A stretch of 64,000 nt of DNA from Ignavibacteriales bacterium (lineage in GTDB: Bacteria; Bacteroidota; Ignavibacteria; UBA10030): assembly GCA_026390575.1 (NCBI GenBank), contig JAPLFR010000016.1, positions 1 through 64,000 of the forward strand, given 5' to 3'. Positions 29,624 to 38,386 of this stretch are shown here, piece after piece. Position numbers and translations under genes: made by a program. The number at the start of each line of letters is the position of its first letter. The stretch's first letter is position 1. A model generated the notes under the pieces. That model had not been told where the DNA came from and did no database searches. It saw only the letters and a program-made list of their open reading frames with translations.

Positions 29624-30637
29624 TTACTCATTACCAGTTATTAGTTTTACCGCCGATTCCACGACCTGATCCACTTCAATCTGCTCCATACATTTGTTAC
29701 CTGTACACTCGCCGCCTTTGCACTGTGGACATAAAGCTGGATCGGGAACGAAGATTACTTTCTTGTCAGTCAATGGTCCCCAACGCTTCGGGCTCATCAC
29801 ATGCACCGGAGCATAGAACCCTATGACGGGAGTTCCAACTGCTGCCGCAATGTGCAACGGACCCGTGGAGTTCGCCACAAACAATTGTGCCGTTTGAATG
29901 AATGCTGCAAACTCTTTTAAACTGAGATCACTGATGAACGACTTCACACCTTCCCCAGCGTTCCGTGTTACGCTGCACACAAGCTCTTTTTCAGAAATCC
30001 CTCCTGTAATAACGACAAGAAATCCCTTTTTCTTCAATTCAGCGGCAAGTTGGGCAAAGTTTTCCGGTTTCCAATCACGCGCTGAACCGCCACTGCCGGG
30101 GTGCAACAATACTAAATTGTCGGCCTCCGAAATTCCCATTGAATGACGAATATCAGAGACTGTTTTTCTTTCCTGTTGAGAGATTACAAGCTTTACATCG
30201 GGAATCGACGATACTGTACATCCCAAACCTCTTAAGAGCGAAACATTGTATTCCGCTTCATGCTTCTCAACGGTTTTACGGTGCTCAAAGATTTTTCGAT
30301 TGAATAAAAACGAATACCACCGGTACCCGGTTCCAATTCGAAGTGGAATTCCGGCCAGCCATAATAAAAGAGCAATGCGGAATCGTGGAAATGCAACCAC
30401 AGCCGCATCAAATCGCGCGCGGCGAAGTTCCGCCAGCATCTCAAAGAATGGCTTCAGCGCTCTTTCTCTATTATAAGTAAGAACGTCCGCAATGCCTTCC
30501 ACTAAGCTCGCGGTATACGAACTCAACAACATTGCAATATGTGCATTCGGGAAATTTAACTTCAGCACTTCGATTGTAGGGAGCGTAAGGATTACATCTC
30601 CAATGCGGTCGGTTCGAACGATTAAAATATTCTGCAA
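29624..30637 (-). CDS. glycosyltransferase family 9 (LPS heptosyltransferase-like)
   Basis: 337 residues. The start is TTG (30635-30637), giving MQNILIVRTDRIGDVILTLP, the normal GT9 opening. The two-lobe GT-B fold shows in LLHPGSGGSARDWKPENFAQLAAEL and FVANSTGPLHIAAAVGTPVIGFYAP, the nucleotide-sugar-binding region. Four cysteines near the end (CPQCKGGECTGNKC) may bind metal. Family members transfer heptose from ADP-heptose to lipopolysaccharide core; the sugar here is not provable. The last codons fall in an ACTAATAACTGGTAATGAG-like repeat, so the C-terminal tail may be repeat-derived. Confidence 0.85.
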   Translation of the reverse strand: MQNILIVRTDRIGDVILTLPTIEVLKLNFPNAHIAMLLSSYTASLVEGIADVLTYNRERALKPFFEMLAELRRARFDAAVVAFPRFRIALLLWLAGIPLRIGTGYRWYSFLFNRKIFEHRKTVEKHEAEYNVSLLRGLGCTVSSIPDVKLVISQQERKTVSDIRHSMGISEADNLVLLHPGSGGSARDWKPENFAQLAAELKKKGFLVVITGGISEKELVCSVTRNAGEGVKSFISDLSLKEFAAFIQTAQLFVANSTGPLHIAAAVGTPVIGFYAPVHVMSPKRWGPLTDKKVIFVPDPALCPQCKGGECTGNKCMEQIEVDQVVESAVKLITGNE

Positions 30638-31139
30638 TCGCCGTTATTTCACTCCACAGGTTGATAAATCTTAAATCAATATAACGAGCGATGGCGGGAG
30701 ATGCAAGAAACGCTGATGAGAAGATGAGCATTTGAGTAATTGACTATATTTCATAACTTTTTAAAGACATTACGTTATCATCCTTTCAATAGTTAAGACG
30801 AGCACACTTTATTATTTGATTTTCGGCTATAATATTTGTATATCCTTTCAAGAAATAGCTGCTCACTAAGGTTGGTGATAGTTATAACAAATGGAGAGAG
30901 AAACATCCTTATACCCCTGTTATTTTTCTTACTATTGTTACACAAAATATTAAAATTCAAAGAACAAACGGACAAATCACAAACAAATATCAATACACAA
31001 TATCTGCTATAACCTAATTTCAGCACTTTGGAATTTGATATTTACGAATTGTTTGTTTTTTTGAGCATTGGGTTTTGGAATATAACTTCTTTTCGTAACG
31101 TGAGTGAGTTAATCATATATTTATAATATTAAACATACA
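30638..31139. other. 502-base AT-rich divergent intergenic region
   Basis: Separates the minus-strand glycosyltransferase from the plus-strand AraC regulator, so it should contain both promoters. It is clearly more AT-rich than its flanks. A 77-codon minus open frame (30793-31026) has no family likeness and odd composition, so I do not call it. No strong hairpin was seen. Confidence 0.6.
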
Positions 31140-32300
31140 ATGATGTTATTGATGGATGTTCCTCATCCGAATCTTACACCTCTGAGTTTTATTTTTATCA
31201 TTGCCATATCAATAGGCTTTTTTCTCTCCTTGATTATTTTCCTCTCCCCAAAAGGGAATACCAGGGCAAACAAATTTCTTTCCCTATTGATATTCCTCTT
31301 CTCCATTGTTCAGATTTGGGATTTTCTCATGCAAACGCGATTAATTCTGCAGGTTCCGAATATGATCATGGTGGTCAATCCATTGATATTACTCCTCGGT
31401 CCATTTGTTTATTTTTATGTGAAATCCCTGACCAATATCAATTGGAAGTTCAGTGTAAAACTTCTTATACATTTTATTCCTGCAACGGCATTCTATATCT
31501 ATTTTTTACCTGTATACATTTTAAATGAACAGGAAAAATTCCAATTGATTTTGGATGCATTCCAGAATCACAAGTTTATCATTCCCAAAACTTTTTACAT
31601 CATCACGATAGCACAAATCTTCATCTATATAGTTTATTCTATAAAACTACTCTATCAACATTCCAAATATATAAAGAACAACTTTTCTTTCATCGAGCGG
31701 CTCAATCTCAATTGGCTGAAACGATTACTCGTCATTTTTATTTTCCTTTGGCTTGCATTTGCACTACGATCGCTGTATCCAATCAGTATGATTTGGGAAA
31801 TCAGTGCATTGTTGTCGATTCTCACGATGTATATTGTCGGGTATTTCGGGTATAACCAGCCTGTTATTTTTCCAGAATCACTGAACGATCCATTGTCGGC
31901 GCTGAACAAAGAGGAAAAAAAGAAATATGCTACTTCCACTCTCACAGAGAACGAGATAACAGAGTATGTGAAGAAGCTCCAGGCATTGATGAATAGCGAA
32001 AAAATATTCTTAAAAAGTGATCTGAAAATAGGAGATGTTGCCGAGAAAATGGATCTGCCGGTGTATTATGTTTCGCAAGTAATCAATGAAAAACTCGGCA
32101 AGAACTTTTACGACTTTGTTAATGAATACAGAGTTGATGAAGTAAAAAAGCGATTCGCTGACACCAAGAATGACTATTTGACTATTCTCGCTATCGGGTT
32201 CGATTCTGGTTTTAATTCCAAATCAGCGTTCTATTCTGCTTTTAAAAGAAATACCGGAATGATTCCATCGGAATTCAAAAAGCACCTTATTTCCCGCTAA
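31140..32300 (+). CDS. AraC-family regulator with seven-helix membrane sensor
   Basis: 386 residues. About seven membrane segments (15-250) form a sensor half, followed by a linker and an AraC DNA-binding domain in the last ~100 residues: LKIGDVAEKMDLPVYYVSQVINEKLGKNFYDFVNEYRVDEVKKRF (first helix-turn-helix) and TILAIGFDSGFNSKSAFYSAFKRNTGMIPSEFK (second, with the family signature). Membrane-bound AraC regulators of this layout are common in Bacteroidetes and relatives and are thought to respond to external or membrane signals. The only plus-strand neighbour, 124 bases downstream, is the secreted metallo-beta-lactamase-fold gene, a possible target. Confidence 0.88.
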   Translation: MMLLMDVPHPNLTPLSFIFIIAISIGFFLSLIIFLSPKGNTRANKFLSLLIFLFSIVQIWDFLMQTRLILQVPNMIMVVNPLILLLGPFVYFYVKSLTNINWKFSVKLLIHFIPATAFYIYFLPVYILNEQEKFQLILDAFQNHKFIIPKTFYIITIAQIFIYIVYSIKLLYQHSKYIKNNFSFIERLNLNWLKRLLVIFIFLWLAFALRSLYPISMIWEISALLSILTMYIVGYFGYNQPVIFPESLNDPLSALNKEEKKKYATSTLTENEITEYVKKLQALMNSEKIFLKSDLKIGDVAEKMDLPVYYVSQVINEKLGKNFYDFVNEYRVDEVKKRFADTKNDYLTILAIGFDSGFNSKSAFYSAFKRNTGMIPSEFKKHLISR

Positions 32301-32424
32301 TCGATGTTGGGCACGATCTATATGTCCTTCTCTATAAAGAAGGACGATTCTCGAACAATGTTTATATATCTTAGGTTGGTATTCAATCACTCAACTTCAA
32401 TTAAATAATTTGGACGGAAAAACC

Positions 32425-33429
32425 ATGAACCGGAATTACAAAATTCGTATACTCGGTATGACTCTCTGTTTCTATATGTTCATCATATGCGGGTATATTA
32501 ATAACGCCATGGCGCGAAATACCCTTGGCAAGTCAGATTCACTCAAATATCTTGGACATTCATTTGTCAAGATTAAGACTTTGGAGGGGAAAGTGATCTA
32601 TATCGATCCTTATAATGTGAATGAGTTCGCAGATTCAGCCGATGTTATTCTTGTCACTCACGAACATTCGGATCACAATGATCTCACTCGTGTAAAACAA
32701 AGAGCGACCTGCCAGGTTATTCGAAGCGCTAACGCGATACAGAGCGGCGCTTATCAGAGTTTTACGATCGGGAATATTAAAATCACAGCAGTGGCGGCAT
32801 ACAACGCTAATCATCCAAAAAGCAGTTGTGTCGGATATGTGATTGAATTTGATGGTATCAAACTCTATCACGCTGGCGACACTGGAAAAATTACCGAAAT
32901 GGCTGATCTTGCTAGTCAAAATATATCGTACGCTCTTCTGCCTATGGATGGTATTTATACAATGACTCCTGAAGAAGCAACGCAAGCATCCGCAATGATC
33001 CAGGCAAAGTACGATATACCAATCCATACTATGCCTCCACCGGATACTTATAGCGATGCATGTGTAGCACGATTTACATCACCGCATAAACTTATTGTAA
33101 AACCCGCGGCGTCAATCGAATTGAGTAGCACTGCGACATCCGTTGATAAATCCACGATGCATCCTGAAGGCTTTCGACTGGAGCAAAATTACCCGAATCC
33201 ATTCAATCCGACAACAGCTATCAGTTATCAGTTATCAGTTAATGGCAACGTGAAGTTGAGCATCTTCGATATGCTTGGAAAAGAAGTAACAACATTAGTG
33301 AACGAGAAGAAACCGGCAGGCAGTTATACTGTGCAATGGAAAGCGACAGGAATGCCAAGCGGGATTTACTTTTATCGTGTGCAAATGGGTGTATTTACTG
33401 AGACGAAAAAGCTCGTGTTATCAAAATAG
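32425..33429 (+). CDS. secreted metallo-beta-lactamase-fold protein with T9SS sorting domain
   Basis: About 334 residues from the ATG at 32425, giving a signal peptide (ending NNAMA); a TTG five codons upstream is less likely. The hydrolase part (35-235) resembles UlaG/YtnP-type enzymes: LKYLGHSFVKI, IYIDPYNV, the metal motif VILVTHEHSDHND, and KLYHAGDTG. The substrate is unknown. Residues about 250-334 are a sorting domain (RLEQNYPNPFNPTTAISY ... SIFDMLGKEV ... GIYFYRV), so the enzyme is probably displayed or released. The bases coding TAISYQLS are three tandem TATCAGT-type units identical in kind to the intergenic repeats of this genome. Confidence 0.85.
   Translation: MNRNYKIRILGMTLCFYMFIICGYINNAMARNTLGKSDSLKYLGHSFVKIKTLEGKVIYIDPYNVNEFADSADVILVTHEHSDHNDLTRVKQRATCQVIRSANAIQSGAYQSFTIGNIKITAVAAYNANHPKSSCVGYVIEFDGIKLYHAGDTGKITEMADLASQNISYALLPMDGIYTMTPEEATQASAMIQAKYDIPIHTMPPPDTYSDACVARFTSPHKLIVKPAASIELSSTATSVDKSTMHPEGFRLEQNYPNPFNPTTAISYQLSVNGNVKLSIFDMLGKEVTTLVNEKKPAGSYTVQWKATGMPSGIYFYRVQMGVFTETKKLVLSK
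33213..33240. repeat. TATCAGT tandem units inside the T9SS domain coding sequence
   Basis: Three near-perfect seven-base units (TATCAGT) in tandem within a coding region. The complement, AACTGATA, is the same unit seen in the 6717-6801 spacer. Confidence 0.5.
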
Positions 33430-33461
33430 TATCAACTAATACAGGTGGATTGAACTTCTTT

Positions 33462-33507
33462 AGGTGGAGGATATAAATTGCTTCGATAGATTCTCCACCT
33501 TTTCTTT
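33462..33507 (+). terminator. intrinsic terminator after the metallo-beta-lactamase-fold gene
   Basis: Perfect eight-base stem AGGTGGAG (33462-33469) / CTCCACCT (33493-33500) followed by TTTCTTT, 33 bases after the stop codon. The loop is long (23 bases). Confidence 0.6.
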
Positions 33508-33712
33508 ATACGTATTATCCCGTTTTCTGTTTTATGAAATCTGTTCTATCCGTTGACTCTCCCATAATCCTTTACGATATTTGTAATACTTATCTATAAC
33601 AATCTGCTTGTATTCCGGCAACCAGTGGCTGTCGGGACTGCCCAGCTGTTCACACCGACATGAACGGCGGCAGCATTCGTTTAACACAATAAAAAATTAC
33701 ATAGGTGTCATT

Positions 33713-35044
33713 ATGAAACGTGCCAGAGTGATCATTATGGGCGCTGCGGGAAGGGATTTTCATAACTTTAATACCGTTTTCCGTACGGACGATCGCTATG
33801 AAGTTGTTGCCTTTACTGCAACACAAATACCAAATATCGCAGAGCGAAAATATCCTGCAGAACTTTCAGGCGCGCTTTATCCCAAAGGTATTCCAATCTT
33901 CCCGGAATCGGAATTACCGCGCCTCATTAAAGAATTGAAGGCCGATGAAGTCGTGTTCGCATATTCGGATGTATCGTTCAATTATGTGATGAGCAAAGCA
34001 GCGCTTGTTGTGGCGGCTGGAGCCGATTTCAAGCTGCAGGGTGCTCGACCTACAATGTTGAAGAGCAAAGTTCCAGTCGTTGCTGTTGTTGCCGTACGCA
34101 CAGGAGCAGGAAAAAGTCAGACTTCACGCAAAGTATGTGAATTACTTCGCGCAGCTGGAAAGAAGGTCGTTGCCGTCCGTCATCCGATGCCATACGGCGA
34201 TTTGGTCATGCAAAAAGTGCAGCGATATTCTTCTCTTGAAGATTTACAAAAACACAAATGTACAGTCGAAGAAATGGAAGAATACGAACCGCATATTGTC
34301 AATGGCACGATCATATATGCCGGCGTAGATTATGAAGCAATTTTGCGAGAAGCAGAAAAAGAAGCTGATGTCATTGTATGGGATGGTGGGAATAACGATA
34401 TGTCGTTTTACCAACCTGATCTCACAATTACAGTTGCAGATCCGCATCGCGCTGGGCACGAAATATCTTATTATCCCGGAACGGTAAACATTCATCTTGC
34501 CGATGTTGTCATCATTAATAAAATTGATACTTCATCACGCATCAATATTGATATTGTTCGGAAGAACATCGTCAGCCTTAATCCGAAAGCAATCATCATT
34601 GAAGCGGCGTCGCCTATAAGCGTGGATGACGAATCTGTTATCCGCAACAAACGCGTTCTCGTTGTGGAAGATGGGCCAACCTTGACGCACGGTGAGATGA
34701 CATACGGAGCCGGTCATGTTGCAGCACGAAAATACGGTGCAAAAGAGATTGTCGATCCGCGGCCGTGGGTCGTCAATTCCATTGCTGAAACTTTTAAGAA
34801 ATATCCGCATATTGGAACGTTGCTGCCGGCAATGGGGTATGGCGGAAAACAGATCAAAGATCTGGAAACGACGATCAACAAAGTTGAATGCGATTCTGTC
34901 ATCATCGGCACACCGATTGACCTTCGCCGTATCATCAAGATCAACAAACCAAGCACGCGTATTTATTACGAGCTGGACGAAATCGCAAAACCAAATTTGA
35001 ATGAGATTTTGACCGGCTTTATGAAGAAACATGGATTGAAATAA
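33713..35044 (+). CDS. cyclic 2,3-diphosphoglycerate synthetase-like P-loop GTPase
   Basis: About 443 residues from the ATG at 33713 ([15 protein letters not shown]); the longer open frame to 33608 adds an implausible segment. An N-terminal Rossmann-like domain (1-120) carries [14 protein letters not shown]; a P-loop NTPase domain follows with [13 protein letters not shown] (about 128-138) and an NKID base-recognition motif ([11 protein letters not shown], about 265). The family is usually named after archaeal cyclic 2,3-diphosphoglycerate synthetase, but most bacterial members lack a proven reaction. It is the first gene of a run with argF, arcC, a membrane protein and pyrB, so a role in carbamoyl phosphate or amidated-metabolite chemistry is more likely here than osmolyte synthesis. 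That role is inference. Confidence 0.75.
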   Translation: MKRARVIIMGAAGRDFHNFNTVFRTDDRYEVVAFTATQIPNIAERKYPAELSGALYPKGIPIFPESELPRLIKELKADEVVFAYSDVSFNYVMSKAALVVAAGADFKLQGARPTMLKSKVPVVAVVAVRTGAGKSQTSRKVCELLRAAGKKVVAVRHPMPYGDLVMQKVQRYSSLEDLQKHKCTVEEMEEYEPHIVNGTIIYAGVDYEAILREAEKEADVIVWDGGNNDMSFYQPDLTITVADPHRAGHEISYYPGTVNIHLADVVIINKIDTSSRINIDIVRKNIVSLNPKAIIIEAASPISVDDESVIRNKRVLVVEDGPTLTHGEMTYGAGHVAARKYGAKEIVDPRPWVVNSIAETFKKYPHIGTLLPAMGYGGKQIKDLETTINKVECDSVIIGTPIDLRRIIKINKPSTRIYYELDEIAKPNLNEILTGFMKKHGLK

Positions 35045-35052
35045 CATTAAAT

Positions 35053-35080
35053 GTAGGGACACAGCATGCTGTGTCCCTAC
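35053..35080. repeat. perfect 28-base palindrome
   Basis: GTAGGGACACAGCA followed at once by its exact reverse complement. It fills the short gap between the GTPase stop codon (35044) and the argF ribosome-binding site (GAAGGAG at 35081). As RNA it would form a 12-bp or longer stem. There is no T-run, so it is not a standard terminator. It may be a small dispersed palindromic element or a processing or translation-control hairpin. Confidence 0.75.
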
Positions 35081-35095
35081 GAAGGAGACGTAATA

Positions 35096-36109
35096 ATGAA
35101 ACGAGATTTTCTCACAATCGCCGATTGGTCAGGAAAAGAGTTGCTCCAAATCCTCGCCTTGTCGAAGAGAATGAAAGCGAATCCAAAAAAGTTTTCGAAA
35201 TCATTGGAAGGTAAATCCGTTGCGTTGATTTTTGAAAAACAATCGCTTCGCACCCATGTGACGTTTGAAATCGGTATCAAACAACTCGGCGCGAATACAG
35301 TGTATCTTACGAATGCAGATATCAGTCTTGGCAAGCGCGAATCGATTTATGATGTTGCAAAGAATCTCGAACGCTGGGTGGATGCAGTTGTCATTCGCAC
35401 ATTTGCGCAGAAAGATGTTGACGATCTTGCTCAGTGTGCCAAGGCGAGCATCATAAACGCGCTGACGGACTTCGAGCATCCTTGTCAGGCGGTTGGAGAT
35501 TTTTTCACCATTCAAGAGCATCTCGGCTCTTTCCAAGGAAAGAAATTTGCGTGGGTTGGCGACGGTAACAACGTATGTCATTCGCTTATGCTGTTGGCGG
35601 CAAAAGTTGGAATGAATTTTACGGCTGTTACTCCAGCCGGGCTTCTGCCGGATACAAACGTCATAAATCGTGCAAAAGAAATTGCCGCATCGACTGGCGC
35701 AAGAATCGAATTCTCATCAAATCCAGCTGAAGGTGTACGCGATGCGGATGTTATATACACAGACGTGTGGGTGAGTATGGGACAAGAGGCTGACCGTGAA
35801 ACAAAGATGAAAGCATTTTCCGGATTCCAAGTGAACGCAGAATTGTTGAAGAATGCTAAACCAACTGCTGTTTTTATGCATTGCTTGCCGGCGCATCGTG
35901 GAGAGGAAGTGACGGATGAAGTGATGGATTCGCCGCAGTCCATTGTTTTTGATGAAGCAGAAAATCGGCTTCACACACAAAAGGCAATTCTCTACACGTT
36001 GTTGAAGGGACAGAGTCGTGAAAAACTCCATACTGGTGGCAGTCGGCGGAAACTCGCTCATTCGCGCGGGACAACGCGGAACAATAGCCGAACAACGCGA
36101 AAACGCTAG
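35096..36109 (+). CDS. argF: ornithine carbamoyltransferase
   Basis: About 337 residues from the ATG at 35096, behind GAAGGAG. It transfers the carbamoyl group of carbamoyl phosphate to ornithine, or runs in reverse in arginine/citrulline breakdown. Recognisable sites are the carbamoyl-phosphate loop EKQSLRTHVTFE (S50, R52, T53), DFEHPCQAVGDFFTI, GDGNNVCHSLM, the ornithine-site DVWVSMGQE, and HCLPAHRGEEVTDEV. The usual STRTR reads SLRTH, so the fifth position is histidine. Family members end near AENRLHTQKAILYTLLKG; here the frame runs ~30 basic residues further and overlaps arcC by 92 bases, which suggests a frameshift or lost stop near 36000. Confidence 0.88.
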   Translation: MKRDFLTIADWSGKELLQILALSKRMKANPKKFSKSLEGKSVALIFEKQSLRTHVTFEIGIKQLGANTVYLTNADISLGKRESIYDVAKNLERWVDAVVIRTFAQKDVDDLAQCAKASIINALTDFEHPCQAVGDFFTIQEHLGSFQGKKFAWVGDGNNVCHSLMLLAAKVGMNFTAVTPAGLLPDTNVINRAKEIAASTGARIEFSSNPAEGVRDADVIYTDVWVSMGQEADRETKMKAFSGFQVNAELLKNAKPTAVFMHCLPAHRGEEVTDEVMDSPQSIVFDEAENRLHTQKAILYTLLKGQSREKLHTGGSRRKLAHSRGTTRNNSRTTRKR

Positions 36110-36956
36110 ACTCACAGCTGAGGTTATCGCTGGAATTGCCGCACGCGGATATTCGCTTGTTGTCACACATGGGAATGGTCCGCAAGTCGGCGCACAGTTG
36201 TTGCGCTCGGAAGCCGGCTCTTCTCAAACGTACACTCTTCCGCTGGATATCTGTGTCGCAATGACGCAAGGCGAGATTGGATTCGCGTTACAAAATTCCA
36301 TGCAGATAGCGTTTCGGAAACACGGAATCAATCGTCCGGTAGTGACTATCGTAACACAAGTGGTTGTTGATAAAAATGATCTTGCATTCCAGCGTCCAAC
36401 CAAGCCAATTGGCCCGTTCTATTCCAAAGAGACTGCAGAACGCAAACGAAAAGAGCTGGGATGGAATATTATTGAAGATGCTGCTCGCGGTTATCGGCGT
36501 GTCGTCGCTTCGCCGCTTCCGAAAGACATCGTCGAACTTGAAGTCATCAAAGGGTGTCTCGAACGCAACATCGTCGTCGTTGCAGTCGGCGGCGGTGGTA
36601 TTCCTGTGATTTTTGAAAATAGTGAAATGAAAGGCATTGAAGCGGTGATTGATAAAGACCGCGCATCAGCTTTGCTTGCCGCGAGATTAGGCATCGAACA
36701 TTTTATTATTTCTACCGAGGTACCGGAAGTATACATCAATTACAAGAAACCGAATCAGCAAAAATTACGCGGCATCACAGTGGCGGAAGCGAAGAAACAT
36801 TTCGCTGACGGACAGTTTAGCGAAGGAAGTATGAGACCGAAGATTGAAGCAGCACTGGATTTTCTCAACAACGGCGGTAAAATGGTTACGATTACCGATC
36901 CGGAGCATCTCATTGCCGCACTCGACGGCGAAGCGGGAACAAGGATAACAAAATAA
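36018..36956 (+). CDS. arcC: carbamate kinase
   Basis: 312 residues, the expected length, with GTG start (36018-36020). It interconverts carbamoyl phosphate + ADP and carbamate + ATP, the energy-yielding last step of arginine deiminase-type pathways. Blocks seen are ILVAVGGNSLI, LVVTHGNGPQVGAQLLRSE, TQVVVDKNDLAFQRPTKPIGPFY, VAVGGGGIPVI and VIDKDRASALLA. In an alternative frame TGA at 36019-36021 overlaps the GTG (GTGA), the coupling expected if argF originally ended there. No arginine deiminase gene is in the window, so carbamoyl phosphate may come from citrulline or another donor. Confidence 0.95.
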   Translation: MKNSILVAVGGNSLIRAGQRGTIAEQRENARLTAEVIAGIAARGYSLVVTHGNGPQVGAQLLRSEAGSSQTYTLPLDICVAMTQGEIGFALQNSMQIAFRKHGINRPVVTIVTQVVVDKNDLAFQRPTKPIGPFYSKETAERKRKELGWNIIEDAARGYRRVVASPLPKDIVELEVIKGCLERNIVVVAVGGGGIPVIFENSEMKGIEAVIDKDRASALLAARLGIEHFIISTEVPEVYINYKKPNQQKLRGITVAEAKKHFADGQFSEGSMRPKIEAALDFLNNGGKMVTITDPEHLIAALDGEAGTRITK

Positions 36957-36973
36957 CACCACTGAGGAGAGAA

Positions 36974-37276
36974 ATGTCACGCATCAAAACAGGAATAATT
37001 GCAGGACTTGCGTTCGGTATCATCGACATCACTCCGATGTTCTTTATGAATTTACCGGATCGCAATCTCGCTATTGCTGGCGCGTTCATCAATCGATTTG
37101 CTATCGGCTTCCTCATCCCTAACACTGCATTACCGCTTCCCGGCTGGGCAATCGGATTACTTATAGGTTTACTGCTAAGCTTGCCGGATGCAATCATCAC
37201 CGGGGTGTACGGACCCATACTTGGATTTGGAATAATTGGCGGGATTGTGATTGGGCTTCTTGTCAATCGAAAGTAG
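36974..37276 (+). CDS. small conserved-looking membrane protein
   Basis: 100 residues, mostly hydrophobic, with three predicted membrane segments (about 5-25, 35-55, 58-95). It contains GFLIPNTALPLPGWAIGLLIGLLLSLPDAIITGVYGPILGFGIIGG. I recognise no family. A GAGGAG site precedes the ATG; spacing is 17 bases after arcC and 23 before pyrB, so it is part of that operon. It could be a membrane partner or a small carrier, but nothing in the sequence shows which. Confidence 0.75.
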   Translation: MSRIKTGIIAGLAFGIIDITPMFFMNLPDRNLAIAGAFINRFAIGFLIPNTALPLPGWAIGLLIGLLLSLPDAIITGVYGPILGFGIIGGIVIGLLVNRK

Positions 37277-37299
37277 AATTGAATGAAGGATAACTATCT

Positions 37300-38226
37300 A
37301 TGAAACTCCAACATATCATCGAATCTCAACAATTCAACTTGCCAAAACTAAACGAGTTCTTTAGTCTTGCTGATCAGATGGAACACGTTGTTGCGCGCGG
37401 CGGCACATTAGATTACCAGCACAAAATTATGGCGTCATTATTTTATGAACCATCAACACGGACACGGTTCTCATTCGAATCTGCAATGCTGCGGCTTGGC
37501 GGCAAGATTATGTCAACCGAACGCGCACAGGATTTTTCTTCTGTCTCGTACGGTGAATCATTGGAAGACACTATTCGTGTCGTCGGTAATTATGCAGATG
37601 TGATCGTCCTCCGGCATAATCAGGTAGGCGGTGTCAAACGAGCAGCCGAGGTATCTTCTATCCCCATCATTAACGCCGGCGACGGCAAAGGCGGTCAGCA
37701 TCCGACACAAGCGCTGCTTGATCTATATACCATCTACAAAGAAATCAAAACGATTGATGGCGTTAAAGTTGCTCTCGTTGGTAATTTATTAGACGGTCGC
37801 ACGGTTCGTTCGCTTGCGTATTTACTTGGAAAGTACGAACGAGTGAAAATCTATTTCGTTGCCCCGCCGACACTTCAAATGAAACAAGACATACTCGACT
37901 ATCTGAATCGCCACAATGTTTGGTACACATTGGAAAGCGATTTCAATAAGATTCTTCCGGAAGTTGATGTCGTGTATATGACACGCATTGAAGAAGAAAA
38001 AATTCCAGCGGCTTCAATAGAAAAACCATTCAAGCGTTATTTCATTGATGAAGAGGTCATGAAGCTCATGCAATCCCATGCAATTCTTATGCACCCGTTG
38101 CCGCGACTCAATGAAATTTCACCGATAGTCGACGCCGATCCTCGTGCGGCGTACTACCGCCAGACCAAGAATGGTGTTTTAATACGAATGGCTCTGCTGG
38201 CTTCTGTGCTGGATTTTGGCGAGTGA
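37300..38226 (+). CDS. pyrB: aspartate carbamoyltransferase catalytic chain
   Basis: 308 residues, as expected. It joins carbamoyl phosphate and aspartate in pyrimidine synthesis. The STRTR carbamoyl-phosphate loop is intact (EPSTRTRFSFESAMLRLGG, S52-R56), followed by the HPTQ motif GDGKGGQHPTQALLDLYTI and the aspartate-chain ending HPLPRLNEI, which separates it from ornithine carbamoyltransferase. No pyrI regulatory chain follows. Its placement with argF and arcC puts two carbamoyl-phosphate users and one maker/consumer in one transcription unit. Confidence 0.93.
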   Translation: MKLQHIIESQQFNLPKLNEFFSLADQMEHVVARGGTLDYQHKIMASLFYEPSTRTRFSFESAMLRLGGKIMSTERAQDFSSVSYGESLEDTIRVVGNYADVIVLRHNQVGGVKRAAEVSSIPIINAGDGKGGQHPTQALLDLYTIYKEIKTIDGVKVALVGNLLDGRTVRSLAYLLGKYERVKIYFVAPPTLQMKQDILDYLNRHNVWYTLESDFNKILPEVDVVYMTRIEEEKIPAASIEKPFKRYFIDEEVMKLMQSHAILMHPLPRLNEISPIVDADPRAAYYRQTKNGVLIRMALLASVLDFGE

Positions 38227-38386
38227 TGCCGTGAGCCGCTCGTATGAACAAAATGCTGTTTGATCCGGTACAAATGAATGGCATGGTTGAAGAGCGTAAT
38301 ACAGAGGCACTGCTTATCACTAATATTTTAGCAAGCTGATTCAACATGCAGTTGGGCTTTTGCTCTTTTCTTCCTATCATAACATC

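Noticed and set aside
30793-31026. 77-codon minus-strand open frame in the AraC upstream gap
   Set aside because: Cysteine- and asparagine-rich, no ribosome-binding support and no family.
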